DNA from: CAYNRE01 sp964399535 | GTDB lineage: Bacteria > Planctomycetota > Planctomycetia > Pirellulales > CAYNRE01 | DNA length: 48,244 nucleotides | Reading direction: 5' to 3' | Assembly (NCBI GenBank): GCA_964399535.1 | Contig: CAYNRE010000031.1 | Span: forward strand, 1-48,244 | Shown here: positions 1-8,000 of the stretch, in pieces | Position numbering within the stretch: the first letter of the stretch is position 1 | Layout of the letters: each line of letters opens with the position of its first letter | Made by a program: the position numbers and the translations under genes | The notes under the pieces: model-generated | What the model was told of the DNA's origin: nothing | Seen by the model: only the letters and a program-made list of their open reading frames with translations | The model's database searches: none

Positions 1-87
1 GTCCGCAACACGGCAAGCGGGAATGGGGCGACACCGGGCGCCCGAAGCTGGTGCTGTACCGCGGACCGTTGGCCAGGATTCCCGAAG

Positions 88-602
88 TAACGCCAGCTCG
101 CGGGCCTCAAACGCGAGACCTCAAGGAGTAGCTCCAACGGAACTTCAAAGAAGTGAACAACGGCAGCTCGGCGCCCTTGAAGCCGAGACAAGACGATGCC
201 CCACATGCGGAGAGCCTCATCCGCCCCAGCAACGGCAGCTCGGCGCCATGATGGCCGAGACGCTGAGAGTCATGGGTCCAGCAACGGCAGCTCGGCGCCC
301 TCGAAGCCGAGACCTCGTCGTAGCCGGTCGCGTAGGCGACGGCCCGGGTCCACGCAACGGCAGCTCGGCGCCCTCGAAGCCGAGACAAGTTCTTGCAGCA
401 GTTTGCCGCGGGCGCCTCGGTCGCCCGCAACGGCAGCTCGGCGCCCTCGAAGCCGAGACCAGTGGCTCGGCACCGAGTACGATCTCATGGGGTTCCAACA
501 ACGGCAGCTCGGCGCCCTTGAAGCCGAGACCACAAACGGTGCCGCCACGTTCGCCGGGGCGAGCGTCCCGCAACGGCAGCTCGGCGCCCTTGAAGCCGAG
601 AC
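88..602. CRISPR. CRISPR-like repeat array without visible cas genes
   Basis: Eight copies of a 32-bp repeat lie at 88-119, 158-189, 230-261, 282-313, 355-386, 428-459, 499-530 and 571-602. The gaps are 38, 40, 20, 41, 41, 39 and 40 bp and do not resemble one another, as expected of spacers. Each repeat begins CAACGGCAG, then has the arms CTCGGC and GCCGAG around a 9-nt loop, and ends in AC. The loop varies (CCTCGAA, CCTTGAA, CATGATG types). The leftmost copy is degenerate, but both arms have changed together to CTCGCG and CGCGAG, so the stem is kept. Degenerate repeats usually mark the leader-distal end, so the leader may lie to the right, at 603-667, with transcription leftward. No cas gene is in the window and the subtype cannot be told. 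Tandem non-CRISPR repeats remain possible. Overlapping reading frames here are GC artefacts. Confidence 0.75.
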
Positions 603-639
603 GACGGGATGCGCACGGGTGGCTTCCAACGGCGTGATT

Positions 640-669
640 TTGACGCCTTGCGGTTTCCGGCGCTACCAT
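640..669 (+). promoter_or_regulatory. putative promoter, start codon at or near the TSS
   Basis: TTGACG at 640-645 and TACCAT at 664-669 are 18 bp apart. The -10 overlaps the first ATG (668), and a second in-frame ATG lies 7 nt after the -10 at 677, where transcription would begin. The same geometry occurs upstream of the gene ending at 42657. Confidence 0.45.
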
Positions 670-1351
670 GGTCGCCATGAAACGCCGATCCCGCCCCGTG
701 CCCATGGGCCGACCACGGCCGGAACGCTACCAGGATCCATTCGACCACGGCGCGCCCGGCTACGGCGTCTCGGAGTACCTGGACGACTTGGACGCCTGGA
801 AAAAGCAAGGCAACTGGGCACCGGCGAGCGGCGGGACGGAGCGTCCTTTCAAGACGCGCACGGGACGCACGTTGCAGTACATGTACCAGGCCCAAAGCGG
901 CCGGCACGCCTACTACGACCCCGAGATCGACATGATCGTCGAGGACGATGAGGAGTTGCGCGGGAAGTACGGCATGGCGCCCAACGCCAGGCCGCCGCTA
1001 CCGCCGCCGCCGCGGAGCGGACGCTTGGACGCATCGCGCCGCGTGAGCCGGATGATGAGCGAGTACGATCCCGGGGCGGATGACGGCGAGCGACGGGACG
1101 AGCAGTTCGACCCGGAGCGGGAGTACGAGCGAGGCACGTCGTCGCATCACTTCACGCTGAACCGCTCTGGCAAGTTCCGGCTGACGACGGTGGACGGAGA
1201 ATACATCGACCTGACGTTCCGCGAGTTCTACGAGGCCAACGAGGGCATGGATCCCGAGGAGGCCGTGGAGATCATGGCGTTGCAGCCGGGAGAGACCTAC
1301 CGGGGCGGCGGCGGGGCGTCTCCCGAGTGGTCCATTCGGAGGCTGGCGTAG
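668..1351 (+). CDS. hypothetical hydrophilic protein
   Basis: This gene encodes 227 residues of unknown function. The N-terminal 20 residues are basic (KRRSRPVPMGRPRP), residues about 30-100 are mixed, a proline run lies near residue 112, and the C-terminal half is rich in Asp, Glu and Arg with a small beta-like segment (GKFRLTTVDGEYIDLTF). There is no signal peptide or membrane helix. No ribosome-binding site precedes either ATG. A promoter-like pair puts transcription start at about 675-677, so the ATG at 677 (224 residues) may be the true, leaderless start. It is the first gene after the CRISPR-like array and is followed within 3 bp by a membrane gene on the same strand. I do not recognise the family. 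Confidence 0.6.
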   Translation: MVAMKRRSRPVPMGRPRPERYQDPFDHGAPGYGVSEYLDDLDAWKKQGNWAPASGGTERPFKTRTGRTLQYMYQAQSGRHAYYDPEIDMIVEDDEELRGKYGMAPNARPPLPPPPRSGRLDASRRVSRMMSEYDPGADDGERRDEQFDPEREYERGTSSHHFTLNRSGKFRLTTVDGEYIDLTFREFYEANEGMDPEEAVEIMALQPGETYRGGGGASPEWSIRRLA

Positions 1352-1353
1352 CC

Positions 1354-1944
1354 GTGGCCGCGGTCTTTCCGTTCGTGATGATGGGGGTCGGGGCGCTCGC
1401 GGCCGTCCGTGGGCTCTTCCGGCCGCACCGAGCCGTCGTGCGTGAGGGCGGCGTGGCGAAGTGCTCTAGCTCCGACGGGTCGACGTGCGACCCGGCCGAC
1501 ATGATCGCCACGGCTCCCGGTACGGACGTGTTCGCGGTTGCTCCCGGCCGGGTGGTGTCGGTTGGGCCGGCCGGCCTACAGATCGTCGCCTCGAACGAGC
1601 CCCTGATCCTGGTCTATGACGGGGTGGAGCCGGCGGTGTCCGAGGGTCACCACGTCGGGCGGGGCGAGGTGGTGGGCGTGGCACGGGGCCCGGTCGTGCG
1701 CTTTGCCACGCTGACGCTGTTTCGCGGCAAGGGTGGGGTCGGGGTGCGCCCCATGCCGCCGAGCGCGTGGCTGGCCGCCCGTGGGCTCCGGCACGCGGTT
1801 TCCGACACCGGATCCGGCGGGGCTTGGTGCGAGGAGGGGCGCAGGATCCGTGTTCCAGCCACGGTGCAACGATCCTGCGAGTTCGCGCTCCCGGAGCCCG
1901 CGGGCTTCATGCTGTTTCCGGTCGAGATCGGGCCGGAGACGTGA
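1354..1944 (+). CDS. membrane-anchored M23/lipoyl-like protein
   Basis: This gene encodes 196 residues starting at a GTG, with GGAGG at 1338-1342 eleven bases upstream; an alternative start is 1327. Residues 1-22 form a hydrophobic helix (FPFVMMGVGALAAVRGLF), so the protein is probably membrane-anchored. Residues about 50-120 have the strand pattern of a lipoyl or M23-peptidase-like barrel (TAPGTDVFAVAPGRVVSVG, then LVYDGVEPAVSEG and VGRGEVVGVA). The zinc ligands of active M23 peptidases (HxxxD, HxH) are not visible, so it may bind rather than cut. Its stop overlaps the next start as GTGA. The family assignment comes from pattern recognition only. Confidence 0.55.
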   Translation: MAAVFPFVMMGVGALAAVRGLFRPHRAVVREGGVAKCSSSDGSTCDPADMIATAPGTDVFAVAPGRVVSVGPAGLQIVASNEPLILVYDGVEPAVSEGHHVGRGEVVGVARGPVVRFATLTLFRGKGGVGVRPMPPSAWLAARGLRHAVSDTGSGGAWCEEGRRIRVPATVQRSCEFALPEPAGFMLFPVEIGPET

Positions 1945-2240
1945 AGACGAGCCCGGCGGTGCAAGGCGCCCTGGTGATTGGGGGAGCCATCATCGGCGGG
2001 TTCGCCGTCGGGCGGGCCGCTGCGATCTACCGGCGGGAGGGCGCTCTCCCCAGCACGCCGGTCGAGGGTGTCGGTCCGACCCTCCTGGTCTTTGGCACGT
2101 CGGTCGCGGCGATTGCCCTCACGGGGGCGTCGCTCTGGAAGGCGACCGAGGAGTTCGGGTTGCCGACCGTGGCCGGCGTCATGGGAGGCACCTCGGCGCT
2201 CGCCCTGGTCGCCAACGCTGCCCGACCGCGTCGGCGGTAG
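1941..2240 (+). CDS. small multi-span membrane protein
   Basis: This gene encodes 99 residues starting at a GTG that overlaps the stop codon of the previous gene (GTGA). Hydrophobic stretches at residues about 9-25 (ALVIGGAIIGGFAVGRAAA), 44-60 (TLLVFGTSVAAIALTGAS) and 75-92 (VAGVMGGTSALALVANAA) suggest two or three membrane helices, followed by the basic tail RPRRR. The glycine and alanine spacing would suit tight helix packing. No family is recognised. It ends 47 bp before a convergent glycosyltransferase gene, with a weak CCGGGC/GCCCGG hairpin between them. Confidence 0.55.
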   Translation: MKTSPAVQGALVIGGAIIGGFAVGRAAAIYRREGALPSTPVEGVGPTLLVFGTSVAAIALTGASLWKATEEFGLPTVAGVMGGTSALALVANAARPRRR

Positions 2241-2260
2241 CCTCAGCTTCGTGTCGGTGT

Positions 2261-2281
2261 CCGGGCTCGTAGGCCGCCCGG
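2261..2281. terminator. weak hairpin between convergent genes
   Basis: CCGGGC (2261-2266) and GCCCGG (2276-2281) can pair around a 9-nt loop in the 47-bp gap between two convergent genes. There is no T run on either side, so factor-independent termination is doubtful. Confidence 0.2.
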
Positions 2282-2287
2282 CTGGAG

Positions 2288-3337
2288 TTACGCCTTGGAC
2301 ATCTCCTCCAAGGCGACTTGCATCACGCGCTCCCACGCCCACCGCTCGACGATGGCCGGCGACGCCGACCTCGCCGCAGCCGAGATCCGGGGCCATTGGC
2401 GGTACGCCTCGGCGAGCGCCGTCGCGATCCCGTCCGCGGAGACCGTCGGGGCGGTGGCGCCGGGGAAGTCGTCGCTCCGGGAGTCGGGACCGGCAGGCAC
2501 GACGACCACGCCAGGTGTCGTGGCGCTCATGTATTCCGAGTGCCCGGTGACGACGGTGGCGACCACCGGCACTCCGCACGCGAGGGCTTCCAACGGCACG
2601 AGCCCGAAGCCTTCGGCGCGGGATGGCTGGCACACGGCATGGAACCCGCGAAGCCGGGAGGCCCAGTCGGCGGGCGGCAAGCCCACCGGGCGCACCGCGC
2701 GAACGCCAACACGCTCCGCCTTCCTGATGAACGGGTCGTAGACCACGGCGTCGGTTCCGACGATCACGAGCGACGACCGGCTCGGCAAGTGGCCTGCCCC
2801 CAACGCCATCGTCCAACCCGTCACCAGCTCGCGCGTACCCTTGCGCGAGAAGTCGGTGCTCGTGACGTGCAACACCCGAAACTCGTCCGGGTAGACGGCT
2901 TGCAACGCGCCTGAGTCGTCCACGGGCCCATGGATCCCAGGCGTGATCCCGTGCGGCGCCAAGACCATGATCTCCTTCCCGAAGGTCTCCCGGAGCGTCT
3001 CCAAGGCCCACCGGCTCGGCGCCGCGATCCCACAGACCCCGCGCCCCCGAAGATGCTCGACGACCCGGGCCGGGATGCCGTTGCTGTTCGGAGCCACGAG
3101 GGCCCACCGTCGCTCGTGGTAGCGCCGGCTGTTCCAACACCAGCCAACGTGGAGCGCGACCCGAGAGCGGCCCGGCTCCTCGTCCTCAGCGGCCAACGTC
3201 TCCGGCGTGAACCCGCCGAGCAACCCGTGATGCTCCAACGCGCGGCGCACCCCGCGCGTCACTTGGACGAAGCTCCCCTCTCCGATCTCGTGCCCGTAGA
3301 GGTGGATCGTGTCCGTCACCCGTAGCTGTGCGTCCAT
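2288..3337 (-). CDS. glycosyltransferase, GT4-like
   Basis: This gene encodes 349 residues resembling a GT-B glycosyltransferase of family GT4. The C-terminal half holds the nucleotide-sugar-binding signature SRAEGFGLVPLEALACGVPV, with the paired Glu of the E-x7-E motif, and before it a strand-loop pattern (FRVLHVTSTDFSRKGTRELV) typical of the domain boundary. Such enzymes transfer a sugar from an activated donor; the acceptor is unknown and could be virion protein, DNA base or host surface glycan. The ATG start overlaps the upstream glycosyltransferase by 22 bp; a GTG at 3319 overlapping that stop as GTGA is an equally good start. The two enzymes probably act together. Confidence 0.8.
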   Translation of the reverse strand: MDAQLRVTDTIHLYGHEIGEGSFVQVTRGVRRALEHHGLLGGFTPETLAAEDEEPGRSRVALHVGWCWNSRRYHERRWALVAPNSNGIPARVVEHLRGRGVCGIAAPSRWALETLRETFGKEIMVLAPHGITPGIHGPVDDSGALQAVYPDEFRVLHVTSTDFSRKGTRELVTGWTMALGAGHLPSRSSLVIVGTDAVVYDPFIRKAERVGVRAVRPVGLPPADWASRLRGFHAVCQPSRAEGFGLVPLEALACGVPVVATVVTGHSEYMSATTPGVVVVPAGPDSRSDDFPGATAPTVSADGIATALAEAYRQWPRISAAARSASPAIVERWAWERVMQVALEEMSKA

Positions 3338-4608
3338 GCCGTTCCGCCGAGCCTTTCGTGCATCTTCATCCCAACCGCGAAGCGGCTGAACCGATTGTAG
3401 TACGTCGGGGGATGCACGCGCTCCTCGTGGGGGCACGCCGCGCGGAGCGCCTCGACCAGTGCGTCCAACTCGTAGACGGCCCACTGAGCGTCGGGCTCCC
3501 ATCCGTAGCCGGGATGCACCGGGCCCATCTCGCTGTCCACCGTCACGTCACCGGGCTCGGCGTAGTCCTCGCTCCCCCCGTAGCCAACGTGGACCAAGCG
3601 GTTGCCGGCGCACTTGGCGTCGAACGCTGGCAGATCCCACGCTTCGCCGTGCGAGGCGTTGACGTAGATGTTGTTCCGCTTGTGCAAGAGCATGAGGTCC
3701 GCGGAGCTGAGACGCCCGTCGATGACTTGCACGGTCCGGCGGAGCGATTCGCCCGTCCAACCGTTGCCACGGATGATCGGATCTTGCGCGCACTCGCGCT
3801 TCGCGTCGGCGATGCTCGCGTAGTTCTCCCACGAGCCCCACTCCGAGGTCTTGATCGTGAGCGTCGCGCGGTCCTTCGGCGTGAACGCCCGCAGGAAGGC
3901 ACGCAGGAGCATCGCCTGGTCCTTGCGCGGCTCCCACTTTCCGATGTGGTAGAAGCGTCGCTCGGTCGGAACCTCCCCGGGAGACCGGGGCAACGCGAGG
4001 GCTGACGGTGAGCCGGCGCTCGGCTGGTAGGGGCACGGGATCACGAACACGCGCGCGACGCCGCTCCGCTCGAACGCCAGCCGGTTCGCCTCGCACGGCA
4101 CCCAGACCTCCCGGAGACCGTTCAGGAGTTCGACCATGTCGTTCGCCACGCGGTCGCGTTCCCAGCTCGTGTAGATGATCGTGTTCGCCAGCACTTGCTG
4201 TTGAAGCTCGTAGGGCAGGTGACGCCCCAGCCAGAGAGACACGCCGCGGAGCGTGTTGGCGGAGAAGATCCCGTGCCGGATCGATGCGAAGCTCGACGCC
4301 AAGCTCACGTTGCGCATCCAGCCGACGGCGTCCTCGACCTCTTGATGCAAGTTCTGTTGATGCGAGGCGGACACCTGATGCGTGCGCAACGGCACGCCGA
4401 CCAACGCCAACGCGAGCATCGCCTCGCGAGCGTGACGGTGGATGCCGTCCTCGGGCTTGTGCCAGTCGGCGTGGTAGAGCACTCCGTTCGGAAGCAACGC
4501 CGGATACCCGGGCGCCGCCGTCTCCACGGCGTTCAAGTCAAGGCCCAGCGAATCGCCATCCAAGAGCGACGACGGAGACTTGTACGCCTCAAGCTGATTC
4601 GAGAGCAT
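3316..4608 (-). CDS. glycosyltransferase, GT4-like
   Basis: This gene encodes 430 residues. The C-terminal half carries a GT4-type core: FYHIGKWEPRKDQAMLLRAF at the start of the nucleotide-sugar domain, then VNASHGEAWDLPAFDAKCAG, which occupies the place of the E-x7-E motif. The N-terminal half (residues 1-200) is alpha/beta with the strand-like NTIIYTSWERDRV and VWVPCEANRLAFERSGV, as in the acceptor domain. Its first codons overlap the end of a 68-residue protein and its stop overlaps the next glycosyltransferase, so the three genes form one coupled unit. The acceptor is not known. It is distantly similar to the downstream enzyme and not a recent duplicate. Confidence 0.8.
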   Translation of the reverse strand: MLSNQLEAYKSPSSLLDGDSLGLDLNAVETAAPGYPALLPNGVLYHADWHKPEDGIHRHAREAMLALALVGVPLRTHQVSASHQQNLHQEVEDAVGWMRNVSLASSFASIRHGIFSANTLRGVSLWLGRHLPYELQQQVLANTIIYTSWERDRVANDMVELLNGLREVWVPCEANRLAFERSGVARVFVIPCPYQPSAGSPSALALPRSPGEVPTERRFYHIGKWEPRKDQAMLLRAFLRAFTPKDRATLTIKTSEWGSWENYASIADAKRECAQDPIIRGNGWTGESLRRTVQVIDGRLSSADLMLLHKRNNIYVNASHGEAWDLPAFDAKCAGNRLVHVGYGGSEDYAEPGDVTVDSEMGPVHPGYGWEPDAQWAVYELDALVEALRAACPHEERVHPPTYYNRFSRFAVGMKMHERLGGTAWTHSYG

Positions 4609-4795
4609 CCTTGATCGCCTTCTCCCTCACCCAGCGGAACACGATCAAGCTCTCGTCGTCCGCCGTGACATGGAACTTCTCAGCCAACCGCCACCCGGAG
4701 CCGGACGGCAGATCGCAACCCCACCCTCCGGCGTCCGCCGGGCAGGTGGTCTCGAACCACTCCGCGTGGTCGAGCTGCTTCGCCATCGTTGCCAT
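4589..4795 (-). CDS. small acidic protein
   Basis: This gene encodes 68 residues. The ATG follows AGAGGCG, a plausible ribosome-binding site about 6-8 bases away. The protein has two Cys (TTCPADAGGWGCDLP), an aromatic-rich centre and a charged C-terminus (FRWVREKAIKDALESA). It overlaps the downstream glycosyltransferase start by 20 bp, so it leads that operon. Upstream, at 4796-4883, is a divergent control region with a perfect operator-like dyad. The function is unknown. Confidence 0.55.
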   Translation of the reverse strand: MATMAKQLDHAEWFETTCPADAGGWGCDLPSGSGWRLAEKFHVTADDESLIVFRWVREKAIKDALESA

Positions 4796-4849
4796 CTTCG
4801 CCTCTTGCCACGTCCAGGCGCCTCGGTTATCGTAGCGTAACGCCGGCCG

Positions 4850-4864
4850 GCTTGCGACGCAAGC
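4850..4864. promoter_or_regulatory. operator-like dyad GCTTGC-GAC-GCAAGC
   Basis: A perfect 6+3+6 inverted repeat sits between divergent genes starting at 4795 (-) and 4884 (+). It matches a pattern found at four other intergenic places. A weak minus-strand -35/-10 pair (TTGCGT, 17 bp, TACGCT) overlaps it, so it could control both directions. Confidence 0.5.
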
Positions 4865-4883
4865 ACTTTCCGTGGAGCACAAC

Positions 4884-5090
4884 GTGAAGCCGAAGGATCG
4901 TCCGCCCGCCGAAGCCGCCAAGCTCTCTGCCGGGCTCGGTGCGCTCATGCTCACCGAATCCATCCGGGAGGTCCACGCGGGCCAGTTCGGATCCGCTTGG
5001 CGCGACCGCACGAGCGCGGAGATGCACTTCCGGGCCGCGTTGGCGGCTCTGGAAGCCCTCGCCCCAAGCAAGCGGGGCCGAGGCCGATGA
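4884..5090 (+). CDS. small helical protein preceding the recombinase
   Basis: This gene encodes 68 residues. The chosen GTG has GGAG seven bases upstream; another GTG at 4872 would add four residues. The sequence is Ala- and Glu-rich and probably helical (EAAKLSAGLGALMLTESIRE and AEMHFRAALAALEAL), ending in a basic tail SKRGRGR. It overlaps the recombinase start as ATGA, so it is translationally coupled to it and may be an accessory DNA-binding or directionality factor. That role is inferred only from position and charge. Confidence 0.5.
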   Translation: MKPKDRPPAEAAKLSAGLGALMLTESIREVHAGQFGSAWRDRTSAEMHFRAALAALEALAPSKRGRGR

Positions 5091-8000
5091 CCCGCCGGCA
5101 CCAGCCGAACCTCTCAGCGTTAGCCCTGCTCCGGGGCAAGGAATCCACGACCACCCTCCAGGGGTGGACCGAAGCCTTCGGCGAAGGCAACCCCGCCGTC
5201 GCCGAACGCTACCGCCAGGCCCTCGTCCGCTTCATCGGACCCGGCAACCCAGGCGACGCCGAGTGGACCAGCTACATCGGCCACCTCTCCCCGAACACCC
5301 GCAAGTCGTACGCCTTCGCCATCGCCGAGTTCTTCGAGTGGATCGCGCGCAAGTACGGGCGCCCCGTCGCGCCCCATGCCGTCCGCCGGCAGGACACCTT
5401 CGACTACGTCAACTTCCTCGCCAACCGTCCCTTCACGTTGGAGCGCGAGAAGATCGCAGACGGCGACCACGATTCCCGCCTCGCGATCTACGACGCCGTC
5501 GTCTCGCTCGGCGGGCATGGCGTGTCGCAGGACGACATCGCGAAAGCCATCACGCCCTCCGTGATCCCGGACGACTTGTCCACTCAGAAGGCGCTCGAAT
5601 GGAAGGACCGGCTGGCGCGCGAGTTGGGGCGCATGGTTCTCCACGACTTGCTCGTGAGATCCCCGACGCTCGACGAGCTGCGCAGGGACAACGCGCAGAC
5701 CGGCATCACGCGCCGCTGGGTCGAGATCGGGGGGCGAGGCAAGGTCGATCTGGTCGACCTCTACCGCTACTCGAAACCGCCAGCGCGAGGGGTCAAGCGC
5801 ACGACCATCGCCGCCCGCGTCGCGGCGCTCTCATCGTTCTGGGACGTGCTCGCCGAGGGCGAGAACACGCCCGGCGGCGAGCCGCTGCTCCAGCACAACA
5901 TCTGGAAGGAGGCCAAGCGCCGCGTGTCGAAGAATCTCTCGCAGGAGCGCAAGCAGGCCGCTGCCGACCAACGCGTTCCGCCCGAGATCATCGCCCGGCT
6001 CCTCATGTCGGCGAAGCCAAGCAGCAATCTCGTGGAGATGCGAGACCGCGCCCTGCTGCTGTTCCTGGCGTTCACCGGGGCTCGCGTCTCGGAGGCCACG
6101 CAGCTACGACGTGAGCCACCGACCGAGGACGCGCACAGGTGGCTCGGGTGGTTCATGCCAGAGCACGACCCGCCCAGCATCGAGGTCACACGCAAGGGCG
6201 GGAAGAAGATGCGCTTGCCCTACCCGCCGCTCGCGCTCCGTGCGCTCACGGAGTTCCAGACCCTCCTCGAACACCACGCCGCCAAGCCGTACCACCAGTG
6301 GGACAACCCCAATGGCAAGAACCACTTGCCGGAGAAGGCGCCCGAGTGGCGATGGCGAGACCTCACGCGACCCGACGCGCCGCTCTTCCCTCCGCTCTAC
6401 TTCTGGGGAGCCAACTCGACGCGCAACTACAAGCGGCTCAGGCCGAACCGTGGCGTCGACTACGGCGGCACGCCCTACACGCAGACCATGAGCCGTCAAG
6501 GAGTGCTCGCCATGCTGAAACGCATGGGCGAGAGCGCCGGGATGTCCGACGACGAGATCAAGAAGCTCCACCCGCACGCCATCCGGCACTTCGCCGCGAC
6601 CGCCATGGTGCGCGGCGGCAAGGATCTGCGCGAGACGCAAGCCATCCTCGGGCACTCCAGCATCACGACCACCGAGGGCTACTTGGAGGAGATCAAGGGA
6701 TCCGTCGAGCTGAGCGGCCAGTCCGCCATCCTCTCCTACTTGGAACGCTTCGCCGACATGGAAGGCGTGGCATCCTCCGCCCCCATGGAAACGCCGACGG
6801 GCGAGCCGTCCGCCGCTCCGCCGCGCCCGAGGCGCACCATCGAAGCCACCGGCATCACGCTCCCGGACGAGGAGGATGACGACTACGAGGTCGAGGGGCC
6901 GGAGGAGGACGACGAGCCCGAGATGCCAGCGGCGCCCACGCCCGTCGAGGAGGCCGCCTTCATCGCCGCGTCCGAGATGGCCTACGACATCGCCGAAGCG
7001 TCACCGGCCGCCGTTGTGGACCCGTGGTGGGATCCTCCGACGCACATGTTGCCCGCGTCGCCCCCGAACCCCGAGTTGCCGATCAACGTCGTCGAGACGG
7101 TCGACGGCACCGTGATCCGAGACGCGGACGACCACATCATCGCCATCGAAGGCGAGGAGCCGGACAAGGCCGACCCTGGGCTCGTGACCGAGATCCGCAA
7201 GAACGTGAGCCCCGGCTCCCCCGACTGGGTCTACGACGCCATGGCGGAAGGGACCGGCATGGAGGTGATTCACTTCACGTCGAAGGCAGAGCGCAAGGGG
7301 CCCGCGGGGGTCACCATCGCCGTCGAGACGTACACGCCGCGCACGAAGGGCGCGCGCCCAGTCACCCGGGAGTTCGTGCAGGGAAGCCGGTGGCTCCGCC
7401 AGAACTACGATCCGTGGCCCAGTTGGTACGGGATCGGGTCGTCGAGCCTGCTCCCGTGGATCTCGCGATCCCGGTCCGACCGCCACGGCATCGCCTCGGT
7501 CATCGACCCGGTCACCGGCCGCCATGTGAAGGTGCCAGCCTTCCCCGTGCTCTCCCCCGAGCAGGTGTTCCCCGAGGCCGACCAGGGCGGGTTGCTCGAC
7601 GCATTGGAGGGGCTCTACGAGGAGTGGGTTCTCGGGGATCCCGAGCGCGGGATCGCCCCGTCTCCGACCAAGACCTTCGGCCTCGTTCGGTGGTACTGGG
7701 TCTTCGCCAACTACACCTCGCGGCTCCAAGCCTTCTTCCAAGCCGAGAGCACCAAGAACCCCATGTCCGTGCGGCCCCCCAAGTGGGTGCCGTTCGAGCA
7801 CGAGGCTCGCCTCGGCTCGAACTTGCGTGCGCACAAGACCGAGTGGCTCGTCTCGTGGTTCCGCGAGAACGCCCACACGTTCATCACGTCGATGCGAGCC
7901 TTCTCCACAGAGGCGGCGGCTCCGGTCAAGGGCGAGGCGGACATCCACGAGTTCATGCGCCCCTACGAGGACGCCATGGCGGCCGGCGCCAACGTGCTCG

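Noticed and set aside
18..49. A possible ninth repeat left of the array, with GGGCGCCCGAAGC
   Set aside because: It matches only part of the loop and has no paired arms; the distance fits but the sequence does not support it.
23..637. Open reading frames on both strands across the repeat array
   Set aside because: They translate the same repeat in different frames, lack good starts, and arise because the repeats and the high GC content contain few stops.
1647..2287. Minus-strand frame over the first plus-strand genes
   Set aside because: It runs antisense through recognisable plus-strand membrane genes, continues across the convergent gap, and has the Arg-rich composition of a high-GC shadow.
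4997..5086. Upstream extension of the recombinase
   Set aside because: It overlaps the 68-residue gene and is less likely than the ATG at 5087, which overlaps that gene's stop as ATGA.
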